This document shows, one piece after another, positions 31,131 to 43,139 of a stretch of 64,000 bases of DNA. Position numbers and translations under genes: made by a program. The stretch is taken from NCBI GenBank assembly GCA_031841125.1, contig CM063110.1, positions 24,237,626-24,301,625 of the forward strand. The letters run 5' to 3'. Origin of the DNA: Acanthococcus lagerstroemiae. Its lineage: Eukaryota; Arthropoda; Insecta; Hemiptera; Eriococcidae. Numbering within the stretch: position 1 is the stretch's first letter; each line of letters begins with the position of its first letter. The notes under the pieces are model-generated. The model saw only the letters and a program-made list of their open reading frames with translations, had not been told where the DNA came from and did not search any database.

Positions 31131-34100
31131 GGGGGGGGGGATACACCTAACATGAACTGTATGTTTTTACATTGACGTATCAGTATTTTGTGCTTTTCAA
31201 CTTCAGTTATGTAACTGGATTTAAATTTCATTTCGTGCATTCACTGTGATACTGCCAGCATATAAAAAAATTCTCATCTCAAAGCGGGGGGGGGGATTCA
31301 ACCTCGATCCCCCCTGGCTACGCCACTGCCGAGGAGTGAGCCCCCGCCCATAACTTCGAAAATCTAATTCTTGATTTTTCGGTCTTCAAAAATATTTTTG
31401 GTGACCATTTTTTTATTTCAATTGGAATCTTTTATGGGGCCGAGGGGTCGACCACGCCCCCAACTCTGGAAGTCCAATTCTCGATTATTCAGGCTTGATA
31501 AATAATTTTCCGCGAACCTCTTATTTTGTTTATCGAAGGATTTTGTGGATCAGACGGGGGCCAACCCATCCCCAACCCCCAACCACAAAAATATAATTTT
31601 CGATATCTTGGCCTTTAAAAGTACGTATTGTTGCTGTAATTTATTTTTTGGTCGAAATATAATATGGATTTGAAAGGTAAAACGCATCCCGAATTCCGGA
31701 AATCTAACTCTCGATACTTCAAACTTAGCAATTGTTTTTAACTTCTTTTTTCGATTGATACATTCTGTAGACTCAAAAAGTAGACCCACCGCCCGAACCT
31801 TGAAAGTCTAATTATTGATTTTTCGGCCTTTAAAGATTACTTTCGGTGAACTGTTTTTGTTTTCGATTGAAATCATTTTTAGGGCCAAAGGATTGACCCT
31901 GCTCCCAACTCCGGAAGTCTAATTCTTGACTTTTCAGTCTTGAACAATAGTTTTCTGTGAACCCCTTACTTTGTTAATCGATGGATTATGGATCAGAGGA
32001 ATTCCTCGTCCCCAACTCCGGTCACGAAATTCTTGATTGTTAGCGGTTGAAAGATTGTAACCCTTCTATTGTTTGATCGAAATCATCTGTGGACCCAAGG
32101 GATAGACCCCCTCGCCTCCTAAAATAAAAATCTCGACTTTTCGGTCTTTCAAATTTATTCTTTATGAAATTTTTGTTTTTTCGATTCAAATCGATTGTAG
32201 TCCCGATGGGTTGACCCCGCCCCCAACTCTGGAAATCCAATTCTCCATTTTTCTGACGTGAAAAATAATTTTCGGTGATCCCCTTGTTTTTCTGATCGAA
32301 GTCTTTGTTGGACCCGAGGAGTGGAACCCCACCTAATTTCGAAAATCTAATTCTCGAGTTTTAACCCTTTAAAAATATTTTTCGTGACCTTTTCAGTTTT
32401 TCAGTTATAATTATTTGTGGGATCCAATGTTTGACCCAGCCATCAACTCTGGAAGCCTAATTCTTGATTTTTCAGGCTTGAGCAATAATGTTCCGTGAAC
32501 CCCTGTTTCGTTGGTCGCAGTATTTTGTGGATCTGATAGGTAAACCCACACCAGCAACTCCGAAAGTCTAATTTTCGATTTTGAATTATTAAATTTTTAT
32601 TTTCCTTGTTTTAATAAAATCTATTGCGGACTTGAGGGGTGGAGCCCATCCTGAACTCCGGAAATCTAATTCTCGATTCTTCAAACTTCTGAATTATCTT
32701 TTGTAAACCTCCTCTCATTTCGATTGCCACATTTTGTAGACTCGAAAGGTGGATTCTTGCCCTCAACAATTCTGGATTTTTCGACCTTTAAATTATTTTT
32801 GATGAACTTTTTATTTCTTCGATGAAAATATTCGTGAATCCGAGGGGTTGACCACGCTCCCAACTTCGAACGTCGGTCTAGATTTTTCAGGCTTCTGTTG
32901 ATCGAAGTGTTTTGTGGATCTGAGGGGTGGACCCCAACCCCAGCCGCAAAAATCTAATTCTCGATTTTCAGCCTCTCAAATATATTCATGGGGACTGTTT
33001 ATTTTTTTCAATTGAAATCTTATGTGAGTCCGAAGGGCTGATCCCACCCACGACTGGAAATTAAAATCTCAATGTTTCAGGCTTAAAAATCATTTTTTGA
33101 TCAACTCTTATATTTTGGATCGAAGTCTTTTGTAGATCCAAGAAGTGGACCCCCACCCCAACGCCGAAAATCTACAGGCTTCAAAAATTGTTTTCCGTGA
33201 AACCATAGTTGTTGTATTGAAGTCTTCTGTGGACACGAAGGGTGGCTCCCCCACCCACAAGTCCGAACATTCTAATTCACGATTTTTCGGCATGTAAAAA
33301 TATTTTTGGTAACCTTTTTATTTATTTATTTATTTTTTTTTTTGAAGATTTTTAGCGCTGAGGAGTGGACCCCACCCCCAACTCTGTAAGTCTAACTCGT
33401 GATTTTCCTTCTTGAACAGTACTTTTCCGCGAACCCCTTATTTTGTCGATCTAACTACTTTGTGGGGTAGAGTGACCCCGAACTCCGAAACTCCAATTCT
33501 CAATTTTTCGGCCTTTAAAAATATTTTTGGTGACCTTTTTATTTTTTCAGTTGGAATCTTTCGTGCAGTCGTTTATCTACTTTAAACATTATTTTTCGAT
33601 AAATGTGACCGTCCAAATTAAAAGGGCACGTCGGTACGAAACATTAATTTTACAGGAGACACATACAGATTCATACGTGAATCTCGAGAACGCGGTAACC
33701 TATCGACGCCCACTCTTGCGCTCTATCACTTTCGCTTTTTCGAGTTCACAGGCTCACAGTGTTGAAGAGTATTCTTTGACCTACCAAAATCGAACATAAT
33801 GTCAAAGTCGATTTTTTGTACCGAAATGCCCTTGTAGTATGGACTATGGAGGGTCACAAATTTTTATTTTTTCCATCTAATTGTTTTGGTGATTCGATGG
33901 TGGACCTCCGCCTCAGGCTCGGAAAATTTAATTTTCGATTTTTCAGAATTTAATACTTATTCTTCGAGTAACTTTTATTCTCACAATCTGAATCTTTTGT
34001 GGACTCGAGAGGTGACCCCCTTTTTCTCGGTTTTCCGAACTTTGAAACTTGTGTTTCGTGAACTTGGTTATTTTTTAGATCGGTAGTTTTTGAAGCCGGG

Positions 34101-34340
34101 AGATAGATTGTCGCCCCAACTTTGAAAATTTAATCCTCGATCTTTCGGATCTGGTTGAACTTTTTATTTTTCCTATTTCATCTTTCATGAGTCGGAGGTG
34201 TGTCCCCCACCTTCAACTTCGAAAATCTGTTTCTCGATTTTCGAGACTTTATTGGTGACCCTTTGTGAATTGAAATCTCTTGTGGACCTGAAGGGTAGAC
34301 CTCCGCCCCAACTGCAAAAATGTCATTCTCGATATGTTGA

Positions 34341-35112
34341 ACCTGGAGGATGCCAATGAATACAACCTAAACATGAAGCCACTATAAACATATTAGGTAT
34401 GTAATATCAGATAAATGCACCATATTCGACGTTGTTCAAGTTTTCTCCTCTAATCTGTATGAAATATTTTGCATTAATGTGCGAGAGATTCTTTTACGTT
34501 TCCGAAAGTGCACAAAGAGCAACAAAAAAAAAAGAGAGAGAAAAAAGCCACCTTAAAAACAACGATCGGACCTTGAAAACCGTTCATGTAAAACAAACTA
34601 ATAAAACTACGAGCTATTCGTTTGTTCAAGTTCCGGTTTTAGTTTTTCTTTTCACCTTCCTTAAGACATATATTTTCACTTGCCGATCCATTAAGGGATA
34701 TTTCGGCTTCTATTATCCAATGCACGTACAGGTTGTAAAATTGATTACCTCCTTTCAAAAGAACTATTTAGTAGTACGTAGTACTTTGGCAAGACCGCAT
34801 ATTCGCAAACTGTAAATTGAATTTAAAATGTTCATGCTACGTATTCAAAGTAGCCTGTTGATGTATCGCGAATGTGTTTATTGGATCATCAACTGAACTA
34901 CAACATATTCACGCAAAAAATAATATTATGATGGCTGCTTCAGGCGCGTCCACAGTATGTCGAGCGACAAAAGTCGTATGTAGTGTGGACCGTACGCTCC
35001 ACAAAGTCGCGTCACTTGATTTTGTCGAGCGACATGTCGAACGCGATCCGGCACTCGTCGGTTTCATTAAGCCCATTGGTGAAATTTTGTAGTGAAACCA
35101 CATGCATTCGTT
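34341..35112. other. No gene; hairpin-rich patch at the end
   Basis: AT-rich. At 34948-34989 GTCCACA...TGTGGAC flanks GTCGAGCGACAAAAGTCG, and GTCGAGCGACATGTCG follows at 35028. The motif resembles the CGACATGTCG palindromes at 26.8 kb. Confidence 0.4.
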
Positions 35113-35290
35113 CAGGGCCGGATTTAGGGGGGGGGGCATGGGGTCCATGGCCCCGGGCCCCCACATTTATCCATCGAAAATGGGTCTCCCACAAAGGAAA
35201 GTGAAAAACACCATGTGGGAAAAAATGAAAGGCTGCTCTGCGTCAGTGGTTTTTGTCATTTTGTTGGTAAAAATAATAAAACTTTTTTTT
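35113..35290. mobile_element. Left end of a CAGGGCCGGATTTA hAT element, truncated
   Basis: CAGGGCCGGATTTAGGGGGG starts a sequence almost identical to the left 180 bp of the MITE at 38223-38457. The similarity stops after AAACTTTTTT near 35290 and the right end is missing. It may be the left terminus of the element carrying the transposase that follows, or a truncated MITE. Confidence 0.7.
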
Positions 35291-38222
35291 AACGTTTGGT
35301 GTTTACATCCTTGTCAGAGTTGCCGCGGTACAGGCTCTACTGTACAGTACATGTCATACAGTACGACGATATACCTATGTATAGGTATATGACAGCCGAT
35401 ATAGTGGCGTCAGCGGCACTTTTGATATTTCATGCAACCGCTTGGACCTACATTGCTTATACTGTCGCCCTCTACACGTCTAGACACTAATCTTGCAGTC
35501 ATAGGGAAAACAACGAAACGTTTCAGAATTATCTTAGTTTTTTTTTTTTTTTAGTATGAACTCTATAGGGCAAGCGTGTTATGATTATCATACAACAATG
35601 ATTTCGTAGTGCTAGTATATTGTATTGTCGTCTGTCGTGTAAGTTTGATACATTACTAGCGTTAACTTTTCCTGTGAGTTTTGAATGCATTTTCGTAAAT
35701 AAAACGGAAAAAATGGCAGATCGACATAAAACTCAGCGATCGTATAAAAGTGGTTCTCAGAAAAGAAAAAATCGCGAAGAAGGACGTAAAAAAAAGGAAG
35801 CTGAGATACTGAAGATTCAAAAACTAGATACGTTTTTTCTTAGAACTGATTCTCAGCCTTCCACTTCCAATTCAACTCCTGTTGAATGTCATCCAGATCC
35901 ACTGTCTACTTGTTTCACTTCTGCCGACGTCGAATCTCATACCAGAAACGCATCTAACTTCATCGGATGTCCAGTCTCAATCACAGACTTCAATTGAATG
36001 TGAATGTGAAGCCAATGACCTACATTCCGTTGAAAGTGTCGAAGAAGCAGATAATCATCTGTCGATGTCAATTTGAAATGTGATGTTGGTTTATGGACCA
36101 GGTCAGTCACAAAAGTTATTGATTACTGGATTAAACAAGGATCGAGTAAACTGCAACACTGTGATAGCAAATTGTTTTCAAAGTATAGCGCTACTCAGTC
36201 TCGAAGTGACATCATCGATAGTGAAAGAAAATGCAATATCTCTCTTTTTCATCGGATGCAAAAAAATCAGAAGAAAGTCAATCGAACATGGCTGTGCTTT
36301 TCTCCTTCTACAGGAGAAATTTACTGTTACATCTGTAAACTTATGACGGGTCCGGAAAACATCTCCAGCTTAGCCGGAGAAGGGTTGTGCAACTGGAAAC
36401 GTGCGTCTGAAAAACTGACTCAGCATGAAACATCGAAAAACCGCATGTGAATGCAGTTCTCGCTTTCTCTAGTCGAGCACGTGACATAAATCGTATTGAT
36501 CGTGCACTAGTACAGCAGGTAATTCTGTTATAATTGTTATTGTTATTGTATTTTACGAGTGCATAGATTCTTAAATCTCAATAGGCGCTCTCAGTTCTAT
36601 GTACTTATAGAAAAAATTCATCTTTCATCGTGTTAATTTAATTTTTTTTAAATAATTTTGTAATTTTGACAGACTGAACAAGAAGCAAAATATTGGCAAG
36701 AAGTACTGAAGAGGGTTGTCAGCGCAGTAAAATTTCTTGCAGAACGTGGCTTAGCTTTCCAAGGTGAAAATGAAACTTTGGGTTCTCCAAACAATGGTAA
36801 TTATCTCGGCTTACTTGAAGTTATTGCGGAATACGATCCTTTCCTCAAAGAGCATCTAAAGAAGCATGGAAACAAGGGGAGTGGCCATGTAAATTATGTT
36901 TCTTTCACAATATGCGAAGAAATTCTCGCATTAATGGCTAAAAAGGTCTTCTCTGAAATAATTAGGCGAATTGGAGTCGGAAAGTACTATTCAACATCTA
37001 TCGATTCGATACCCAATGAAGCACATATTGATCAACTAACGATAACCATAAGGTATGTAGAAAATTTAGAACCAGTCGAGCGATTTTTAACGTTCATCCC
37101 AAATTGTGGGCATACTCTAGTCGTGAAATGGCAGATGCTCTTTTAAAATTTCTGAGTGAAGTAGAGATTAGCATACTTGATTGTCGTGGTCATCAGGCCT
37201 ATGACAATGCGGCTAATATGAGTGGAAAATATCAAGGCATGAAGGCACATATTTTACAAGAAAATCCCTCAGCTGTGTTTATTCCTTGCTTTGCGCACTC
37301 TCTGAGCTTGGTTGGTAAAGCAGCTGCTAACACTTGCCTCGAAGCGGTTAATTTCTTCAACTTCATGGAGGAATTGTTTATTTTTTTTACCGGTAGTACA
37401 GCTCGATATAAAGTTTTGACTGATGAATTATCGCATTTTGGTGTGAAAAAAGATTACTATACTGTGAAGAAATTGAGTGACACTCGGTGGTCTTGTCGGG
37501 CAGATGCCATAAAAGCTCTAAAAAATGGTTACGTTGAAATTCAAAATACATTAAATAAAATATATGATAACACAGAACAGAAAGATATCATCAGAAATGA
37601 AGCCTATGGCCTTCTTCAGAAAATGTCTTGTCTAGAAATAGGCATATATACGGAATTCTGGAATGAAATCTTGGGGCGATTTAATGCGACAAATGTCAAT
37701 TTACAGAGTGGCTCAGTAACTCACACTACGGCAATTAATTTGCTGAAATCTCTTAAATCATTTGTCGAACTGAAAAGAGATGAATTTGACACCTATGAAA
37801 GTAAGTGTCAAAAGTTAACAAATAATAATTTGTATATAATTGAAAACGCACGAATTCGGAAGCAGAATGTACGTTTACAACCACTCGACTGTCCAAATCA
37901 AAAGTTGACTGAGGCAGAGTTAATGCCGCGTGATAAATTCCACACGCAAGCATTCCTTCCGGTTGTAGATCAATTGGTAACCTCACTACAGGAGCGAATT
38001 GATGCTTACAAAGAGGTTGATGCACGCTTTGGGTTTTTGGAAAAGCTGGATGATATCGAACCAGAAGTATTGAAAGATCAAGTAAAAAATTTAGGGAAAC
38101 TTTTATCAGGAAGATTTAGAACCAGTAGATCTTGAAAATGAAATATTTCAATTAAAGCAGCTTGTAAAACTATATCAAAGAAATAAAAACGAATCAAATG
38201 CAAACTTTTTGTACCGTATCAT

Positions 38223-38457
38223 CAGGGCCGGATTTAGGAAAGGGGGGGGCAGGGGGTCCATGGCCCCGGGCCTTCACATTTATACCTCGAAAATGGGGCC
38301 CCCACAAAGGAAAGTGAAAAACACCATGTGGGAAAAAATGAAAGGCTGCGCTGCGTCAGTGGTTTTTGTCATTTTGTTGGTAAATAATTATAAACTTTTT
38401 TGGGGGGGCCCCCACAGCATTTGGCCCCTCCCTCTCGTGAGTGTAAATCCGGCCCTG
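38223..38457. mobile_element. hAT MITE inside the hAT transposase, 235 bp
   Basis: Left CAGGGCCGGATTTAGG, right GTGTAAATCCGGCCCTG. Perfect 8-bp duplication cgtatcat (38215-38222, 38458-38465). GGCCCCGGGCC and GGGGGGGCCCCCAC blocks lie inside. It shares the left 180 bp with 35113-35290. Confidence 0.92.
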
Positions 38458-38718
38458 CGTATCATCATCGAAAACGAGTTGAAAAGTACTTTTGTCAATG
38501 TTGAGATTCTCCTAAGAATGTTCCTATGCATTATGGCTTCCAACTGCTCAGGTGAACCTTCATTTTTCAAACTGAAAACGATTAAAAACAGGCTACGAAC
38601 AAGCATGACTCAAGAACGCCTTGTGGATCTTATTCTTCTGAGTTTAGAGAATAATCTTCTTCGAGACTTGGACTTCAAAACATTTACGGGAAAGAATGGT
38701 TTCAATGCCCTATGTAAA

Positions 38719-39044
38719 CAGGGACATACTGATATGGGGGGGGGGGCATGGTGGCGACTTACCCCCTCCCTCCTGTATGAATTTTTCGCTCAGTAGTTGG
38801 GAAAATTTACCATTTCAGTCAGGCGGGTCAGGAAAATCCAACGAGATAAAATGTTTCCTGCTTTGATACTTGGGAATTGAGTTGAAAAGTTGGGAAAACC
38901 TAAGTCAAAAGGTTTTTTTTCCTTTTGCTTTGGTACTTGGGAATCTTGAGTTGAGAGTCAATTGAAAAATTCTAACAGGTCAGAAGGTTTTTTTGCTTTG
39001 ATACCCCCCCCCCCCCCCAGGAAAAACTCTTCGGTACGTCCCCG
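38719..39044. mobile_element. CAGGGACGTA-family hAT MITE, copy 3
   Basis: Starts CAGGGACATACTG, ends CGGTACGTCCCCG. Flanks tatgtaaa (38711-38718) and tatgtcaa (39045-39052) match at 7 of 8. The interior matches the copy at 22976 (CTTACCCCCTCCC, TTGGGAAAATTTACCATTTC, CTTTGATACTTGGGAATTG). It interrupts the last codons of the transposase frame. Confidence 0.85.
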
Positions 39045-39076
39045 TATGTCAACGAGAGCTCCATAGGCAAATTTAA

Positions 39077-39962
39077 ACTTGCTTAAAAGTTTAGGAAAAT
39101 ATGTATGAGCACACTGAATTATAATACTATCACAATAAGTGAAACAAACGACTATTAGAATGACAAAGTAGCAGTGTTGAAAATATTGAACAGCAGTATT
39201 AAAAGATGTGGAACAGTAAATAGAAGAAGCTACTATAAATTAATTGATGACAGTGTGGAAGAACTCTCTAAATCTTTTTTTATCATCAAAAAATTGAATG
39301 ACACGTCTTCAATAATTGATGAAAATTGAATTATATTTACAAAAGAACACAACTTAATAAAACTAAAATAATGCTTCACCAATCCATATTTATTTTCCCA
39401 TTTTTTCTTCTGAGAATTTCTTTTTTGAGTATTTTCAAAATTCTTTGGAATTTGATTTTAAATTCTCGTCAGTATTGGAATTCTCAATTTTTTTTAACTT
39501 GTCCGACAATCTATTAATAAATTTCTGAAAACTTTTCGAAATTTGAAATTTCTTATCAAGTAATTACTGTATATTTTGAATTTCTGAATTTTTAGGGTAC
39601 ATTTACTTCTTTTTTTTTTTTTAATTTATTTATTTATGGGGAAAGCGAGCTTTTCATTATTTCCTGTAGTTCTGAGAATCATCAATTTGTTAGGTATTCA
39701 CAACGCGACGAATTCACAAGAGAAAAATAATAATACCCTTGAATAAAACTTGTATTATACACTTATTACATGCACCGATCCATAGGTGTGGTCGGATTAA
39801 AGAAGACAAAAAGCGCTGTTAAGCTTATCGTTAATGTATTTATACTTAATTTGAAAGCGGGAGGAGGATTGATCGTATGGCGAGTTTTTATTTACCCAAG
39901 TTCAAAGTTGAAGATTTGTTCATCTTAATTTAGCGTTCGGAAGTTTCCTAATTATTATCTTA
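39077..39962. other. No gene seen
   Basis: Very AT-rich spacer with T-runs near 39611 and no recognised feature. It lies between the hAT remnant and the Helitron end. Confidence 0.4.
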
Positions 39963-40010
39963 CTAGGGGGCTCCGCTCCCTGCCCGCTTCGCGGGCCCAC
40001 CCCCGGAGTT
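39963..40010 (-). mobile_element. Helitron 3' end (hairpin plus CTAG)
   Basis: On the minus strand the sequence ends in a perfect hairpin, GCCCGCGAAGCGGGC (39982-39996), then AGGGAGCGGAGCCCCCTAG, followed by T. Helitrons end in a short GC-rich hairpin about 10-12 nt before CTRR and insert between A and T. The body would extend to higher coordinates. Its 5' TC end and any Rep/helicase frame were not found, so this is a fragment or non-autonomous copy. Confidence 0.6.
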
Positions 40011-40740
40011 GATGAAATATAGGTTAATTTGCACTATAGAAACACAGAATTTATTTTATTTATATAGGAAAAAAAGTTAACCTCTATGAGGATGCACCTA
40101 TTATCATTACACAGAGATACACCTTATGTAAATATCAAACTACAGTATATGCATATACTGTAACTATTTCAAATTTAGAAGTGTCCACTGCAGGTAAAGT
40201 CGTTGATACATAGAGATAGATGTTCTCATACTGTCCGAGAGAAAAAAGCAGTTTTAATCAAAATATGTATTTTTTCGACTTCACATCAAGTTTACTGTTT
40301 CAAGGGAGACACATTGGAAATGTTAAACAAAGGCTAAAGAAGTCAAGTAAAACTTCATTTTTCTACATGCACAGTTCTAATTATGGATTTTAAATATGAC
40401 AGGTTATGTCATAACAAATGTATTAATATTATTCAGAAGTGAGTTTATCTACTTTACATATGAAAAACAATATAGCCTATTACATGCAAAAAATTGAATT
40501 TTGTTTAGGCTTTACTCCATTTTAATTCATTATCGATCGAGTAACCATTTTTTACGATTTTTTGGACTTCTGAGTATACGTTCCCTTTTGAAATTTCTAG
40601 TTATGGTCCCTAGAGAGAAATTCAAGAACATAAAAATACTACATAAATCAATGATTCGTGAGTTAAATACTATTACGGCTACAAATTTCACTGTTCTGAT
40701 ATACCTTATGACTCTTTAAAAGACTTCGAACAAAAAAATA
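40011..40740. other. Possible body of the Helitron-like element, no gene
   Basis: AT-rich sequence lying 5' (on the minus strand) of the Helitron terminus, up to the inverted satellite block. No protein similarity was recognised. Confidence 0.35.
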
Positions 40741-41460
40741 AACAGGGGCTCACGGAAAATTATTTCTTAAGCCGACCAAATGGAGAATTCAATTTCCGAA
40801 GTTGGGGTCGGGGTCAACCCAACGGATCCACAATAGATCTGAATCGAAAAAAGTTAACCATGAATAATCTTGAGAGGCTGAAAGATCGAGAATTAGATTT
40901 GCGGAATTGGGGTGGAGACAATCCATCGGGTCCACAATATTATATTATTATTTTTATTTACTGAGAGTGTTATTGCCTTTTGCTGCTATAATCTAACTAT
41001 TATTAAAACAAACGTAAATTATTAGAAGAGGGTTGACGTATTATTTGAATTGAAAAAGTAAGACGTTCACAAGAATAACATTGAGAAGCCGGAAAATTGA
41101 GTTTTAGATTTTCGTCGTAGGTGGGAGAGTTATTCCTTGATCCACAAAAGATCTCGATTAAAAATAAGGGGCTTATGGAAAATTGTTTTTCAACATCTAC
41201 AATCAAGAATCTGATTATCGGAGTTGGGGTGCGGTCAACCCCTCGGAATCACAAATTATTTCAATCAAGAAAAATAAAGTTCACCAACAAAAACTCGAAA
41301 GTATACTCTTTTGGTGTTGGGGGCGCGAGTCCACGTTTCCAGTGTACAAAATGTAGCAGTTGAAAAAAGGGGAGGTTTACGTAAAAGAATTCAGAAATTT
41401 GAAGAATCGAGAATTAGATTTCCAGAGTTCAGGGCGGGCTTCACCCCTCAAGTCCACAAT
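40741..41460. repeat. Second block of the ~108-bp satellite, inverted
   Basis: Units of the 29-34 kb array in reverse complement (TCCGAAGTTGGGGTC..GGTCAACCC..GGATCCACAATAGATC). 40960-41460 closely matches 30650-31130, including the non-satellite junction CTAACTATTATTAAAACAAA. The block continues past that junction with further units (40741-40935), so it is more than a simple copy. Confidence 0.8.
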
Positions 41461-42049
41461 AGCTTCCGTCTTTCAGTTCCACGTTCTCGTCAGAGAACTG
41501 GGGCCCTGGGTGGCAAAGCTAAGCGCAGGATAAAAAAAAATGGAAAAGCTACGTGGAAGCGTATGCCCAAAAATGGGCGGAGGTACTCACACACACGCAC
41601 ACGTTTGGTCGACAAACGGCGCAAAATGTGTCTGCCCATTAAAATTTTTCAATCTCATTATTTCTCTCTAAATTGATCAGCGCCGCCGCACGTTTTTCGA
41701 CTGTCGTCGCAACATACGCTTATTTTATTTTTGTAAGTATTTTATAAATGCAGGCGGCGGCGCACCGGGCATTTGCCCGAATCGCCCTATGACTTATCCG
41801 CCCCTGGAAGAGGCTCAAGGTGATAGGTCCACTTTCATTGAGTACACTGTAAAAAATACATGTATATGCTTTGTAATACAGTACAAACATAAAGATGTAT
41901 GCACTGTGACGAAATTAGGAGGCTCATAGTGTACCAAAGAACCTTCAGATGTAAGGAGCATCTTCTGGATGCCCCGTGTAATGAAAGCGAGGCCTCATTC
42001 AGAAAATAAATATTTGTGTTTGAAACCATAATGCATTGCAAAGGAGTAG
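41461..42049. other. No gene; possible MITE right end
   Basis: Contains GCGGCGGCGCACCGGGCATTTG, then a right-end-like TTATCCGCCCCTG at 41795-41807, which resembles hAT MITE termini. No left partner (CAGGGGCGGATAA) was found upstream. The rest is AT-rich. Confidence 0.35.
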
Positions 42050-42591
42050 TTGATTTCAGCAGGTTTTCAAGTTACTGGCCTACCTATCGTTCTTTTCCTT
42101 TGCAGCGTATCCATAGTTGAGTACTTTTACTCCCTATTTGTTGCTATCTGCCCTCGCCAGATGCCCCACATATTTCCACTTAAATTGTTCGACATTATAT
42201 CCTATATCCTCGCCTCCAGCCATTTCGTACAGTTTTTCATTTGAGATTTTGTCTACCCATCGTAGTCCTAGAAGTTTCCTCAACATAGATCTGAACGTAA
42301 TTTGTAGCTTCACGATTTGTCTCCTGTAAGGGACCAGGTTTGTACTCCATACTTGAGGGCTGGTACCGTTGAGCTATTTAGTGTTTCCATTTTGAGGAAG
42401 GTGTTGAAATTCCGGCAAAAAATACATTTTAATGCCCAGAGGTTGTTCCATCCCTGTTTAATACGCCCTCATAATTCCTTTATCTCTTTCTTCGAAACTA
42501 ATAATCTGTCCCACAGATATTCGATTCTGTTACCTCTTCTATCTCTTGCCCATCGATTATTAGATTTTTTCTTTCCACTCTTCCGATTATC

Positions 42592-42600
<9 letters not shown>
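42050..42600 (-). pseudogene. Decayed non-LTR reverse transcriptase, C-terminal part
   Basis: Minus-strand translation shows WARDRRGNRIEYLWDRLL, then LKYGVQTWSLTGD and KLRSDL.GNF..YDG.TKSQMKN. This matches the region after the polymerase core of many non-LTR elements (ALLYG.ETW.L and following). Several in-frame stops are present. It is a fragment; the left end and tail are not defined. Confidence 0.6.

Positions 42601-42633
<33 letters not shown>
42593..42633. repeat. (AAT)n microsatellite
   Basis: About 13 uninterrupted AAT/ATA triplets. Confidence 0.9.
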
Positions 42634-42634
<1 letters not shown>

Positions 42635-43139
42635 TATTCAAAAGTTCCAATCTTCAAAATATCAATCCATATGCCCAATCTTCAAAATCAGGTTAATTCT
42701 CACAATTAATATCAACGGATCAACGCAGTTGTGGACATCAGGTTCAAATATTTTACTACTCCATTTCGACTTTCCTCACCTCACATCTCACTCTCTCTCT
42801 ATTTCTCCCCCCCCCCCCATAATCACAAAAACACTACCGGCGAAATTGAATCAGATATCCTCATCGAAGGGGTAAATACTCATACACGAGGCAGATCATT
42901 ACAAAATCCAAGTCACGGCGATTTTGGAAATCGATTTTCACTCTAAGCACGGGGACCATTTTAGATTTCGTATAACAATTAATAATGCTAAATAATGGAA
43001 TCGCAATAAAATCGCTCCAATTCGGGCCATAAAATTTAAAAACAATAAAATGGGAACAAAATTCTTAACTACTACGCAAAATATTATTCATTATATTACA
43101 AAGACCAATCTCCAGTTAAAATCCGAATGTCATCAGCTT
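42634..43139. other. No gene seen
   Basis: AT-rich spacer with a C-run at 42809-42818. The frame at 43050-43403 contains the 21-bp repeat described next and is otherwise unrecognised. Confidence 0.35.

Larger units (their letters stand above)
29170..34340. repeat. Degenerate tandem array, ~108-bp unit
   Basis: A block close to CAACTCCGGAAATCTAATTC, then TCGATTTTTCAGGCTT, an AT-rich middle, GATCGAAGT, TTTTGTGGA and a GAGGGGTGGACCCC motif recurs along 5 kb. Successive TCTAATTCT.GATT anchors near 31810, 31920, 32030, 32240, 32350, 32458, 32570 and 32668 give a spacing of about 100-110 bp. Units are strongly diverged. The array is interrupted by an 891-bp element (29667-30557), by unrelated sequence near 31130-31320 ending in a MITE-like GGCTACGCCACTG, and by non-repeat sequence near 33570-33850. 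No coding function is seen; frames here are translated repeat. Confidence 0.75.
35713..39076 (+). pseudogene. hAT transposase (TTF-type/ZMYM1-like), broken
   Basis: Blocks of the family occur in order on the plus strand in changing frames. They are a basic N-terminus (RKNREEGRKKKEAE, 35713-35996), a TTF-type zinc-finger region with RTWLCFSPSTGEIYCYICKL (36073-36450), and a DUF4371-like catalytic part with SIDSIPNEAHIDQL and YDNAANMSGKY (36670-38130). The hAT dimerisation block (NCSGEPSFFKLK, RTSMTQERLVDL) is at 38455-38720. A probable intron lies at 36519-36671 (CAGCAG/GTAATT to TTTGACAG). Breaks: a frame change between 35882 and 36072, another near 37110-37140, and MITEs at 38223-38457 and 38719-39044. 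hAT transposases cut and paste DNA with an RNase H-like D-D-E core and create 8-bp duplications. This copy cannot make a full protein as it stands. Confidence 0.85.

Noticed and set aside
31118..31325. Complete hAT MITE inside the satellite ending GGCTACGCCACTG
   Set aside because: The left part is shared with the inverted satellite copy, so the left end cannot be placed. Only a fragment is supported.
29170..34340. CRISPR-like or bacterial repeat array
   Set aside because: Units are about 108 bp, diverged throughout and without conserved repeat/spacer alternation. The setting is eukaryotic.
41487..41807. hAT MITE ending in ATCCGCCCCTG
   Set aside because: A right end is plausible, but no left partner or target duplication was found.
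42469..42678. Frame with a Tyr run
   Set aside because: Translated AAT microsatellite.
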